64,000 nt of DNA from Lepidonotus clava (Eukaryota > Annelida > Polychaeta > Phyllodocida > Polynoidae), in the NCBI GenBank assembly GCA_936440205.1, contig OW387139.1, positions 36,730,378 to 36,794,377 of the forward strand, read 5' to 3'. Position 1 is the stretch's first letter; the number at the start of each line of letters is the position of its first letter. The notes under the pieces were generated by a model. That model was given only the letters and a program-made list of their open reading frames with translations. It had not been told where the DNA came from and searched no databases. Both the position numbers and the translations under genes were made by a program. Below are positions 48,874 through 58,202 of the stretch, piece by piece.

Positions 48874-49950
48874 ATAACGATTTATTGTACAAACAACTGA
48901 GACCTACCCGCCAATGCTAATACATATATATACTTTCATTAGGTATATAGATATGTAGAGCCTTCCTTATTATAGTTCATCCACTGATGTTGTTAGCCTT
49001 ATGGAAGGAATATTTTTATATGGGTGTTTAAGTCCACACAAAGATTACTTTTTGCAGAGGTATAAACATACACTGGTGCATTCGGTGGTTGTCTACATTA
49101 TGTCATTCACAATGTGATGGTCATCAGACACATGAACATAATGAAAAAAGGTTTTGATGTTGATGTTTCTATCATAGGTTACATATAAATGGTTCTCCTT
49201 CCTATACAATTTCGGATAGATGAGCCTTTTAATCATGTCAATGCCTAAACTGTTTCAAAAGTCCATTATCAACTACTCCCAACAACTCAGGTTCCATCAA
49301 TAATGCATTCTTAACTTTTAAGTGGCTCATCCACTCCATTCTCATGTTTGATCTTGTGTTCCTTATCAGCTTATGGCATATTCCTGGTTTTGTGGTGATT
49401 ACATGTTAAAATGGCTGCATCTTATCTATCTCTTTATTATAAACAACCTAGTTACCAGCTTCTTCACACTTTCTCTCTCCAAAGAGCTCATTAACCTAAG
49501 CTACACTTAACTAATGACAATCATATTTTCCAAGCACACTGGCGTATTATTGACTCACTACATTCAACATATTTTCTATAGAAATAAAATCATTCCACAT
49601 GTTGAGACTGGAATACTCAAAAAGTAACTATCCTGAAAGTACCAGAGTAGTCTGTACATCTAGGTAGCAACACACAACACTGGAAACATTTTGGCAACTA
49701 TGGCAACCACTGAAAAATAGCTTAAAAAGGGGTGGTGCCATGGTCAATTTTTTGATACAGAGTACAATACACAGATGAAAAAAGGCCACAATTTTAGTTG
49801 TACATAATAATTGGTACCTATAATTGTCGAAAACTTTAAGGACATGCATAATTTTATATGTACAGCCATAAAAGGAGCTAAGACAGTATTGTGGGAACAT
49901 AGCAGGATCGAAATTCCCAATGTTGCTTCTTACTGCCTAGACCTATAGGT
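48874..49950. other. Intergenic DNA
   Basis: No gene or repeat recognised. Confidence 0.55.
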
Positions 49951-50110
49951 ACAACACAAAATGTGAGGTTTATGGGGTTTATGGGGTGAGCTTTATGGTT
50001 ATATGTTGCATTATATGTTTTAGCCAATCAACAGTCACCTGTTGCCTATAAAAGGCAGACAGTTTATCCTAAATAAACCAGTGTCCTTCTAGGTGCTCAA
50101 CTGTAAACAG
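49951..50110 (+). promoter_or_regulatory. LTR-like promoter fragment
   Basis: GCCTATAAAAGGCAG (about 50043-50057) is followed within about 30 bp by TAAATAAACC and TGTCCTTCTAG. A TATA box this close to a poly(A) signal recalls the U3-R region of a retroelement LTR. No partner repeat or ORFs were found, so this may be a worn solo LTR fragment or chance. Confidence 0.3.
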
Positions 50111-50384
50111 AATTCTTGGTATTGTGGCAAAAAATATGGAAGAGGGATATGGGGGTTGATTGTTGTGCTTCTCAGCTTTGGGGATTCGTTCCTTTTACAC
50201 GTGCCCAGCCGTGTCCCTGGAATGGAAACACAACTAGATGGGGAGGTGTTGTTGAGAGATGTGCCTCATGTGTGCTTGTGGTGTGGGGGAAAGAACAAGA
50301 GTACAAGCCTGCGGGGCTCCGGTCGTCTTGGGGACGATGAAAAAGGATGGGGGGGTGGTGTCTTCGGTTTCCAAGCTCATTCTG

Positions 50385-50455
50385 CATAGCTCAGTGGTAG
50401 AGCTCTGGCATTGTATGTGAGAGGTCCAGGGTTCAATCCCCCAACATTTTGTATC
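50385..50455 (+). repeat. tRNA-derived sequence, probable SINE head or tRNA pseudogene
   Basis: It contains an A-box (TAGCTCAGTGGTAGAGC) and a B-box (GGTTCAATCCC) at the right spacing for an internal RNA polymerase III promoter. The anticodon arm pairs weakly (loop ATTGTAT), and the acceptor ends do not pair, so it is not an intact tRNA. A short SINE body could follow, but I cannot define its 3' end. Confidence 0.65.
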
Positions 50456-50904
50456 TTTTGAAATAACAAAACATGAGATTTACATGAGAATACTCTGGGA
50501 TGAAAATTCATGTTTAAACACATTGGAAACACCAGAAATGAGGTCCACATAATCCCAAGTGTAACACGAGTTCTAAATATGTGTTTGGCAACCTAGATCC
50601 TGAGATACAGACGTGTAAAACATGTGTCTCTTTTACCTGGGTAGGATCTATACAGATGTATATTGCATTAAAGATAAAACCCATCATTAAGGATCTCTAA
50701 CTACCCTTAGGCCTATCTGATGCATGGTACTTCAAACATTCATAACCCAAGTTATAATAATGATAGAAACATAATTATTTTACCATTGCAACCTTCTCAT
50801 AGAATCTAACAAAACCCCAAATTTACCTATCTGTGACTTATGCCTCATCATGTGGTCGGGGGGCACATATCATTTGCCATCTAGTGGATCTGCAGGGTAC
50901 TATA

Positions 50905-51090
50905 GTCAGAAAACACTGTTTTCCCAAAAGTGACAATGACTTCCCATGGGAATCAAAGTTATTTTGGAAAAACACTGTTTTCCGACAAGAAAACATTGTA
51001 ACTCAGGGGGGAAACACTGTTTTCCTGAAAAACAATGTTTTCTGGTCAGAAAATAGGATTTTCCAGTCAGAAAACATTGTTTTCCCAATT
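50905..51090. repeat. Cluster of short palindromes around GAAAACA-TGTTTTC
   Basis: At least five near-palindromic words of the form GGAAAACAYTGTTTTCC or GAAAACATTGTTTTC occur in 190 bp, most about 20-40 bp apart. Each is its own reverse complement with few mismatches. The rest of the segment is non-coding. Confidence 0.8.
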
Positions 51091-51479
51091 TTGCCCATTC
51101 AGCTTGCCATAATATAAATCCCGCTGGATAAGCCTGAGTCCCCTGAATCCCATTTGAACCCCAATTTACTCAAGCACATCCAAACAGCAGACCAGGCATT
51201 TACACAGCAAGTAGGAAACTATTGATATTTTCAGATCACAGAAAGTATTTTTATATCTTCTACAGTTTAAATTATCCGTGGTTACACAATCATGTCCGTA
51301 CTGTTATAATTACTGAATTGGCAATCAATCTATTCTCAGTTCCATTTCCACGTATTGTGCCACGTATGCAATGCAGTTATGGTGAGAGCTTTAACAGTAT
51401 TGTATGCTTTAGGCCCATGAAGGTGATAGATGACATGTGTGATGAACGGCTATTCAGCCAAAATACATAGAGGTTAGGA
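51091..51479. other. DNA before the gypsy-type element
   Basis: No gene recognised. The left edge of the LTR element may lie at the right of this stretch but cannot be fixed without its partner LTR. Confidence 0.5.
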
Positions 51480-52407
51480 TAATAGAAATAAGATAATAAT
51501 GGAAATATGTAAAGAACGAAGAACGAAATAGATGTAAAGAACGAATATGTAAAGAACGAATAACGAATATGTAAAGAACGAAGAACGAAATAGATGTAAA
51601 GAACGAATATGTAAAGAACGAATAACGAATATGTAAAGAACGAATAACGAAAACGTAATGGAACGAAACCCGGAAATATGTAAACCGGAAGTGAAATGTA
51701 AACCGGAAACGGAATATATAAACCGGAAGTGACGTCAATTGTAGGTCACGTGACCGAAGGCAGCCAATCAGGGCTGACCTCTCTAGTATATAAAGGGGCG
51801 GTGAGGCCCGAATAAACAGAGTTCTTCAACAGTTCTCCTGGTGTCCAGACGTGTCCTCTTTCCTGAAACAACCACTAAAGATGAGCCGAATAGAGTAATT
51901 AAGTCGAAGTTAGGACAAAACAGTCGAAGTCCGAGATAGGTAGTCGAAACATAGGGTAAGGGGCCCGAAGGCCCGAAGAACGAGGAACGAGGGAACGAAG
52001 TAGGGCACGAAGGCCCGAAGTAGTACCGGAAGCCGAGACGTAGTATGGTACGAAGACATGGGGAGCGGAACGAGAGAGCGAAGTCCGCGGGGACGAGGGC
52101 GCGGCGTGCTCGGCCCCACGCTACCAAACAATAGGCGACCGTCGGCCCGTCGCCCCCGCGGACCGGAACTCAGGGGTGGACCGTTCCCCGGCCGACCCGT
52201 ACCCCTACCATAATTTCCCTCCCCCGCAGTCCTCCGTCGACATCGAGTGCCGATCGATTCGCTCAGCCCCCCCTCGTGCGCGAGGCACGACTCTAGAAAC
52301 ACACCTCGGTTCTTGGCCCGGATTCCCCGTCCGCCCCGAGACCCGAACAACCCCCACGTTCCTCTGTCGTAAGAATCGGCAACCCCGACTTACCAGAGAA
52401 CGTCACA
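51480..52407 (+). repeat. 5' LTR of the gypsy-type element (left edge uncertain)
   Basis: The right edge is set by CA just before the primer-binding site. Inside are a CCAAT box (about 51765), a TATA box TATATAAAG (about 51787) and AATAAA (about 51811), in the order expected for U3-R. The U5 part is long and CpG-rich. The left edge is a guess, placed ahead of the tandem repeats. Confidence 0.65.
51510..51660 (+). repeat. Tandem repeats in the U3 region
   Basis: ATGTAAAGAACGAA recurs about seven times, arranged in larger units of about 70 bp that alternate with ATAACGA and AATAGATG. Repeats upstream of an LTR TATA box often act as enhancers; that role is inferred here. Confidence 0.8.
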
Positions 52408-52408
52408 C

Positions 52409-52426
52409 TGGTGGCAGCGGTGGTGC
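52409..52426 (+). other. Primer-binding site
   Basis: TGGTGGCAGCGGTGG begins two bases after the LTR end. A TGG start complements the CCA tail of a tRNA, as in most LTR elements. The tRNA species was not identified. Confidence 0.75.
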
Positions 52427-52483
52427 TGAAATAGGCACATACGGACTTGTGGATCTTGGGTGTTTCATCGGTATTGGATACTC

Positions 52484-53434
52484 ATGGCGACTGCGGCAGT
52501 CTTCGAGCAGATGGATTCTGACGTCGCCTTCAAGGAAGGTGGGGAGGAGAAAGGAGGTGCGAAAACCGAGACAAAAGGGGAGGACACGACCATAATGGGT
52601 AGGCAGTTTAATTTTATGGGAACGTCCACCCCGACGGATGAGCAGAATGTGCGGGCTCAACAACAACAGACCGGCCAGGAAGGAGCGAGTTTGAAGAAGT
52701 TCAGTTTACGACCAGAGAAGTATGACGGTAAACCGGATTTCGAGGGATGGATCAACCAGTTTGAGGAGTACGCAACATTGGGACGCTGGACGGCCGAGGA
52801 AAAAGCGGCGATGCTTTTCCTCTCGCTGACGGGAACGGCACGAATGTACTTTGTCGGACTCCCGGACAGGGAACGACTCCGTTACTCGGCGAGGGTGGAT
52901 GCGTTGCGCCGGAGGTTCGGTCAGGAGAAGGACACGTGTAATGCTCTGCAAGAGTTGGCGGGCTTGAAACGTGTAAAGAACCAGACAGCGAAGGAGTTGG
53001 CTGATAATGCCCGGCGACTGGCATCGAGAGCCTACTTCTCCAACGACTACGCTAGCCAGGAAAAAGCAGCATTACATGCGTTCCAGGCTGCAGTTGGGGA
53101 AGACCTTCAGCTGAAGTGTGCAGAGAAAGGATGCAAGACACTAGAGGAGGCGGTAGAGGTGGTAGAAATACAGGAACGATACTCACGCCGCCTCCTGCGG
53201 GCAGTGAAGCCCGAGGAGGACGCCAATACACAGATCATGGCCTTGAACGGTAAGTTGGAGGAGATGATGAAAGAATTGGCAGAGGAACGGGAAGCTAGAA
53301 GACAAGCAACGGCCCGGAGGGAGGCGTTTAAGAAGCGAAAAGAAGATTTAGAGTGTCATCACTGTCACCAGAAGGGCCATTTCGCAAGAGAGTGTTCTCA
53401 GCGTCAGGGAAACGGACAGTCGCCGTCGCAGTAA
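52484..53434 (+). CDS. Gag of the gypsy-type element
   Basis: About 316 residues from ATG 52484. The central part (FEGWINQFEEYA, then LTGTARMYF, YSARVDALRRRFG) fits the retrotransposon gag capsid fold. The end holds one CCHC knuckle (CHHCHQKGHFAREC). The frame overlaps pol by about 80 bp in the -1 phase, a layout the family commonly reads through by -1 frameshifting. Confidence 0.88.
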   Translation: MATAAVFEQMDSDVAFKEGGEEKGGAKTETKGEDTTIMGRQFNFMGTSTPTDEQNVRAQQQQTGQEGASLKKFSLRPEKYDGKPDFEGWINQFEEYATLGRWTAEEKAAMLFLSLTGTARMYFVGLPDRERLRYSARVDALRRRFGQEKDTCNALQELAGLKRVKNQTAKELADNARRLASRAYFSNDYASQEKAALHAFQAAVGEDLQLKCAEKGCKTLEEAVEVVEIQERYSRRLLRAVKPEEDANTQIMALNGKLEEMMKELAEEREARRQATARREAFKKRKEDLECHHCHQKGHFARECSQRQGNGQSPSQ

Positions 53435-56400
53435 GCGCGGGGCCCCCTTCGGGCGCGGCGAGAGAAGTAATAGGCATGGGAGAATGTGGACTTTATGTGG
53501 CCGGGACGGTGGGAGAGAATGTCGTCCGTTTTTTGGTTGATACCGGATCTATGATCAGTCTGCTGTCGGAACGACTCTGGAGAGAGTGGGGACGAAAAAG
53601 AGAAGAACTGGATGGATATGAAGGACGTCTCTGCTCGGTAGATGGTAGTCCGTTGCGGTGCTATGGATGCACGAACTTGCCAGTGAAATTGGGAACACGC
53701 GTGTTGGAGTGGACGTTCATGGTGGCAGACATCGGTAGAGATGAAGGGATCCTGGGAAACGACTTCGCGGTGAAATACCGGCTGACAGTTAAGCCCCACG
53801 CGAGTGCCATCTTCCTGCCCGCCGAGGGGGAGGGAGAGGGGGAACGAATCCCGGGAGTAGAACAGAGAACGGATGGGATTCGGGCAGTTACCGTCGGAGG
53901 ACAGGTCGTGCGAATCGAGAAAACGACGGAAATACCCCCACTCCAAGTGACCCGAGTAACAGTAGTAGCGAGAATGGACATAAGACAGGGTGGACAGCTG
54001 GCTGTCATCACCGGCGCTGGATTACCTATGGGACTGGAGGTGATCCCAGGAACGGTGACATTGGGAGAAGAAAATGAAGTTTGGGTGGCCAACCGAGGGA
54101 CCGAGAGCGCGAAATTGGAAACCGGCGGGGTACTCGGAGAAGCCACCTTCGTACAAGAGGTACGAGGAGTAGGAAGTGAAGCAAAAGAACCCCCAGGAGC
54201 GCTCGCTGAAATGATAGGGGAGGCTAAGAAAGACCTGACCACGAAGGAGGGCGAAGAACTGGAGAAAGCCATCATGGCCCGGGAACAAATGTTTGCGACC
54301 TCGAAACATGAGTTAGGACGGACAGATTTAGTACAACATCGAATTAAAACGGGAGATCAGATGCCGATCAAGCAGAGGGTCAGACGGTATCCGGCCACCA
54401 GGAGAGAGGAAGAACGAGCACTGGTGGAGGATATGTTAAATTTAGGGATTATCCAAGAGAGCGGGAGTGCGTGGAGTAGCCCGACCGTTCTAGTCAAAAA
54501 GAAGGACGGAGGAACGAGGTTCTGTATTGACTACCGAAAACTGAACCAGGCTACGAAAGTGGACGCCTATCCGCTCCCGCGGATAGAGGACAGCCTCAAC
54601 ACTTTGGGAGGAAGCCTATTCTTCTGCAGTCTGGATCTCGCGAGCGGATATTGGCAGGTGGAGATGGCACCGGAGGACCAAGAAAAGACGGCCTTCGTGA
54701 CTCAAGGAGGATTATATGAGTTCAAAGTGATGCCATTCGGGCTAGTGAACGCCCCAGCCACCTTCGAGAGACTGATGGAAAGAATCCTCAGAGGAATCGT
54801 GTGGGAGGAGTGTCTGGTATACTTGGATGATATACTGGTCTTTGGACCAACGTTCAAAGTGACTCTGGAAAGATTGGTACGGGTTCTGGACCGGCTGAAC
54901 GCTGCAGGACTGAAGTTAAAGGCGCGAAAATGTAGGCTGTTCCAGAAGAAGATTCCGTTCTTGGGGCACGTTGTCTCGTTCAACGGGATCGAACCCGACC
55001 CCGAAAAGTGTCGGCAAGTAACCGAGTGGCCGGTCCCGCGGGATCTCCACGAGGTACGAGCCTTCGTGGGATTATGTTCGTACTATAGAAGGCATATAAA
55101 CGGCTTCACGGAGTTGGCTGCCCCCTTGTATGAATTGGCAACGAAGGAGGAACCATTCGTGTGGAGCGCGAGACGACAAGAGGCATTTGATGCGATGAAG
55201 AAGGCGCTAACGGAGGCCCCGGTGTTGGGATTCCCGGAGGAAGAAGGACAATGGTGGCTTGATACAGACGCCAGTGACGTGGGAACGGGAGCCGTGCTAT
55301 CACAAGAGCAGAGAGGGGAGGAACGGGTGATAGCTTACACGAGCAAAACCCTGGAGTCAAACGAACGAAAGTATTGCACCACGCGGAAAGAACTGTTGGC
55401 GGTGGTGCGAGCTTTGAAGCATTTTCGGTGCTACATCTATGGTCAACGCGTGATAGTCCGGACGGATAACAGCGCGGTTAGTTGGCTACAGAGAAGTAAG
55501 GAACCGATGGGGCAGGCTGCTCGGTGGATTGAGATTATCGACTCGCATGATGTGTCGTTCCAACACCGACCGGGCAGGAAGCATGGGAACGCTGACGCGT
55601 TGTCCCGGTATCCGTGCAAACAATGTGGAGAGGAGCACGAGAATACCGAACAAGTGAGAGTAGTGACGCGGGCCCGGGGGTACGAGCCCGGATGGTCCCC
55701 GCAGGAGATGAGAGCAGCGCAGAGGAGGGATCGAGATATAGGGCCGATTGTCGCACGGATGGAAAAAGATGCGGACCGGCCAGGTTGGGAGGCCATATCT
55801 CCGGAATCCCGAGAAACAAAGATCCTATGGAGGCAATGGGAACGATTGAGCCTCAGGGATGGCGTGCTGCATCGGAAGTACTGGGAACTAGAAGGACATG
55901 GTTGGAGGAACCAGTTGGTCGTTCCCCGAGGGGAACGGGCCAAGCTGGTAAGGGAATACCATGGAGGCGCGGCAGGAGCGCATTTAGGAGTCGCCAGGAC
56001 GACGGCCCTGTTGGAACAAGGGTTTTACTGGCCGGGACTCCGGGAAGACGTGCGGAAGGAATGTCGAGAATGTGATTGCGCGTTGCTGAAAAAGGGGAGA
56101 GGAAGACGGGAGCCGCTACATCAGTACATAGTGGGGGAGCCGATGGAACGGCTGGCCATGGATGTTTCGGGCCCGTACCCAGTCACCAAACGAGGAAATA
56201 AGTATTGCCTGATGGTGGGATGCTATTTCACCAAATGGTTGGAGTGTTTCCCGATCCCGGATCAAAAGGCAACGACAGTGGCGAACAAACTGGTTGAAGA
56301 AGTAGTAGCACGGTACGGCGCGTTTCGGGAACTACACTCGGATCAAGGAACGAATTTCGAATCCGAGGTGGTGGCTCAGGTCTGTGCACTATTCGGGATT

Positions 56401-57045
56401 CACAAAACAAGAACGACGCCGTACCACCCCAGGAGTGACGGGTACATAGAACGAAGTTTCCGTACTTTGGGGTGTTGTTTGAAAGCCAGCTGCCGAGCGA
56501 CAGGTCGGGAATGGGACGAGATGGTCCCGCTCGTGATGATGAGTTATAGAGCAACGCCGCAAGCCAGCACGGGAGTGACACCGAACATGATGATGCTGGG
56601 CCGACAGACCATGATGCCGCGACAGGCGATTTATGGGAGACCTCTAGGACCAGAGGAGGAACCCCGACGGGTAAGCGACTATGTGGAAAGCCTAGAGGAA
56701 GGGCTAGTCGCGGCCTATCGGGAGGCCCGGACGGGGCTGAAACGAGCCGCCATCCATCAGAAACACGAGTATGATGGGAAGGTGACTCGGCGGGAATACC
56801 ACGCCGGAGAACTGGTCTGGGTGCACGATACGGTAGTGGATAGGGACAAGGGAACGAAGTTGCGATTTCCATGGATAGGCCCTGCACTGATCGTCAAGGT
56901 GCTTGACCGAGGACGGGTGGTAGTACGGAAGAAACGAGGGAAACCGGGGGGGGTGGTCCATGTGGACCGCCTGGAACCCTACCGAGGACACGCTGCGCCA
57001 GCTTGGATGGTAGCTGACCAGCAAGGATACGAGGCTGCACAGTAA
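53353..57045 (+). CDS. Pol polyprotein of the gypsy-type element
   Basis: An open frame of 1,230 codons. Protease: FLVDTGSMISLL (about 62) and ILGNDF. RT: KKKDGGTRFCIDYRKLN, VMPFGLVNAPATFERLM, YLDDILVFG (about 489). RNase H: WWLDTDASDVG (about 634), KELLAV, RTDNSAV. Integrase: HLGVARTTALL with a CxxC finger, then the D-D-E set (MDVSGPYP about 935, HSDQGTNFE about 995, GYIERSF about 1032), then a GPY/F-type end (FPWIGPALIV about 1172). No chromodomain is seen. All catalytic sets are in place. Confidence 0.95.
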   Translation: MSSLSPEGPFRKRVFSASGKRTVAVAVSAGPPSGAAREVIGMGECGLYVAGTVGENVVRFLVDTGSMISLLSERLWREWGRKREELDGYEGRLCSVDGSPLRCYGCTNLPVKLGTRVLEWTFMVADIGRDEGILGNDFAVKYRLTVKPHASAIFLPAEGEGEGERIPGVEQRTDGIRAVTVGGQVVRIEKTTEIPPLQVTRVTVVARMDIRQGGQLAVITGAGLPMGLEVIPGTVTLGEENEVWVANRGTESAKLETGGVLGEATFVQEVRGVGSEAKEPPGALAEMIGEAKKDLTTKEGEELEKAIMAREQMFATSKHELGRTDLVQHRIKTGDQMPIKQRVRRYPATRREEERALVEDMLNLGIIQESGSAWSSPTVLVKKKDGGTRFCIDYRKLNQATKVDAYPLPRIEDSLNTLGGSLFFCSLDLASGYWQVEMAPEDQEKTAFVTQGGLYEFKVMPFGLVNAPATFERLMERILRGIVWEECLVYLDDILVFGPTFKVTLERLVRVLDRLNAAGLKLKARKCRLFQKKIPFLGHVVSFNGIEPDPEKCRQVTEWPVPRDLHEVRAFVGLCSYYRRHINGFTELAAPLYELATKEEPFVWSARRQEAFDAMKKALTEAPVLGFPEEEGQWWLDTDASDVGTGAVLSQEQRGEERVIAYTSKTLESNERKYCTTRKELLAVVRALKHFRCYIYGQRVIVRTDNSAVSWLQRSKEPMGQAARWIEIIDSHDVSFQHRPGRKHGNADALSRYPCKQCGEEHENTEQVRVVTRARGYEPGWSPQEMRAAQRRDRDIGPIVARMEKDADRPGWEAISPESRETKILWRQWERLSLRDGVLHRKYWELEGHGWRNQLVVPRGERAKLVREYHGGAAGAHLGVARTTALLEQGFYWPGLREDVRKECRECDCALLKKGRGRREPLHQYIVGEPMERLAMDVSGPYPVTKRGNKYCLMVGCYFTKWLECFPIPDQKATTVANKLVEEVVARYGAFRELHSDQGTNFESEVVAQVCALFGIHKTRTTPYHPRSDGYIERSFRTLGCCLKASCRATGREWDEMVPLVMMSYRATPQASTGVTPNMMMLGRQTMMPRQAIYGRPLGPEEEPRRVSDYVESLEEGLVAAYREARTGLKRAAIHQKHEYDGKVTRREYHAGELVWVHDTVVDRDKGTKLRFPWIGPALIVKVLDRGRVVVRKKRGKPGGVVHVDRLEPYRGHAAPAWMVADQQGYEAAQ

Positions 57046-57960
57046 ATGCTTGGGGTGGGGCGCGCTAGGGCACGTAAGGAAACGGGGTACCCCCTTTTTG
57101 TGATGAAGTCGTTTTCGTGTCTCGATTCCGCAGGTGGAAGAGGACCAAGGGAACGACCAAATCGGCGCTACACAGAAAGGCTTTGGCCAAAAAGGACTGA
57201 TCAACCTGGGGCCATTGAGTCGGGGCGGTGCGTTGACCACTACAGTAGGAGTGCAGGTCGTTAGGCTGTAGAGATTTGCTACCTAGCTGAAGATTGGTTC
57301 TCTTGCGGATGTAATATAGGTGGGAAATGCGGGGTTGGAACGAAAAACGGCGTTCGGGAGCCACGACGGCCCGAATGTCTAAAGTAGTCCCACGGAGCCG
57401 CTTTCCGGTCAGTTCGGAGGAACCACAGCGTGGAAAAGATGGTTGGATTACAACGGAAGACAGACCCGGTGGCAAGCTGGTGAAGACTTCTGAAGTAATG
57501 CCGACTTGGTAATACCGCTTTACAGCGTCCAGGAGACCGGAGGAGAGTAGATGCGGCACTCTCGGGAACGCCGGAGGAACGAACGGACGGCTGTAAAAGG
57601 CGAGGCCTGAAACGAGGACGGGCTTTAAAGTAGGTCGTAAAAGGAATAAAAGAGGACAAAGAGAACGGGGCGGCGGCGAGGAGATGATAACGCCGAGCCC
57701 CTGTGTTCTCCGGGAAGTGTGCGGAAGCACTGTGAGGGCCAAGATGAAAAAGGCAAGAAAAGGCGACGAGGGATGAAAGGACCGAGGGCGTCCGGTGGGG
57801 CAATAAAAGGCCTAGGAAAAACGCGAGGACGGGCGAAGGGCCGCGAGGTAAAGAAAGCAGGCGAGGCGGTGACCAGCGGCGGGCCCCGGGGACCGGAAAA
57901 TAGTAGGGGGCGCCACCGTAGAAGTGGATGGTGAGTCTGACGCTAGGGGTCGCTAGTGCA
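57046..57960 (+). other. Spacer between pol and the third ORF
   Basis: About 0.9 kb of purine-rich, GC-rich DNA with no convincing coding frame on the plus strand. Long minus-strand frames are by-products of composition. It is not similar by eye to the 5' LTR, so it is not the 3' LTR. Confidence 0.55.
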
Positions 57961-58025
57961 GGCCACGCCCACTTCCGCCTGCGGCGGCTATAAAAGGCAG
58001 AGCGCTCGCCGGAGCAGGTCATTCT
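57961..58025 (+). promoter_or_regulatory. Internal TATA/initiator promoter before the third ORF
   Basis: A GC/CACCC box (GGCCACGCCC, 57961) is followed by TATAAAA (57989-57995) and by an initiator match TCATTCT (about 58019-58025). The 30-bp TATA-to-initiator spacing is canonical for RNA polymerase II. The start would lie about 180 bp upstream of ATG 58203. Confidence 0.6.
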
Positions 58026-58202
58026 GGTCAGCCGACCAGGATTCATCGAATCGCAGACGAGCAGACTGAGCTAAGGAGAAGAAAACAAGAAGAAAAGCAG
58101 AGAGGCGAGACGAGCAGCATCACCACGAGACAAAAACGGAAACGGCTGACGGGACGAGCTTCAAGATTGGAACGAGCCCCGAAAGCCCGGAAAACAGACA
58201 CG

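Noticed and set aside
50385-50455. Functional tRNA gene
   Set aside because: The A and B boxes are good, but the acceptor ends do not pair and the anticodon stem has a mismatch.
57046-57960. 3' LTR of the gypsy-type element directly after pol
   Set aside because: No stretch resembles the U3 repeats, the TATA region or the U5 end of the 5' LTR.
57065-58046. Two long minus-strand frames (225 and 255 codons)
   Set aside because: They overlap each other in different frames in GC-rich DNA, have biased Arg/Pro/Ser composition and show no domain.
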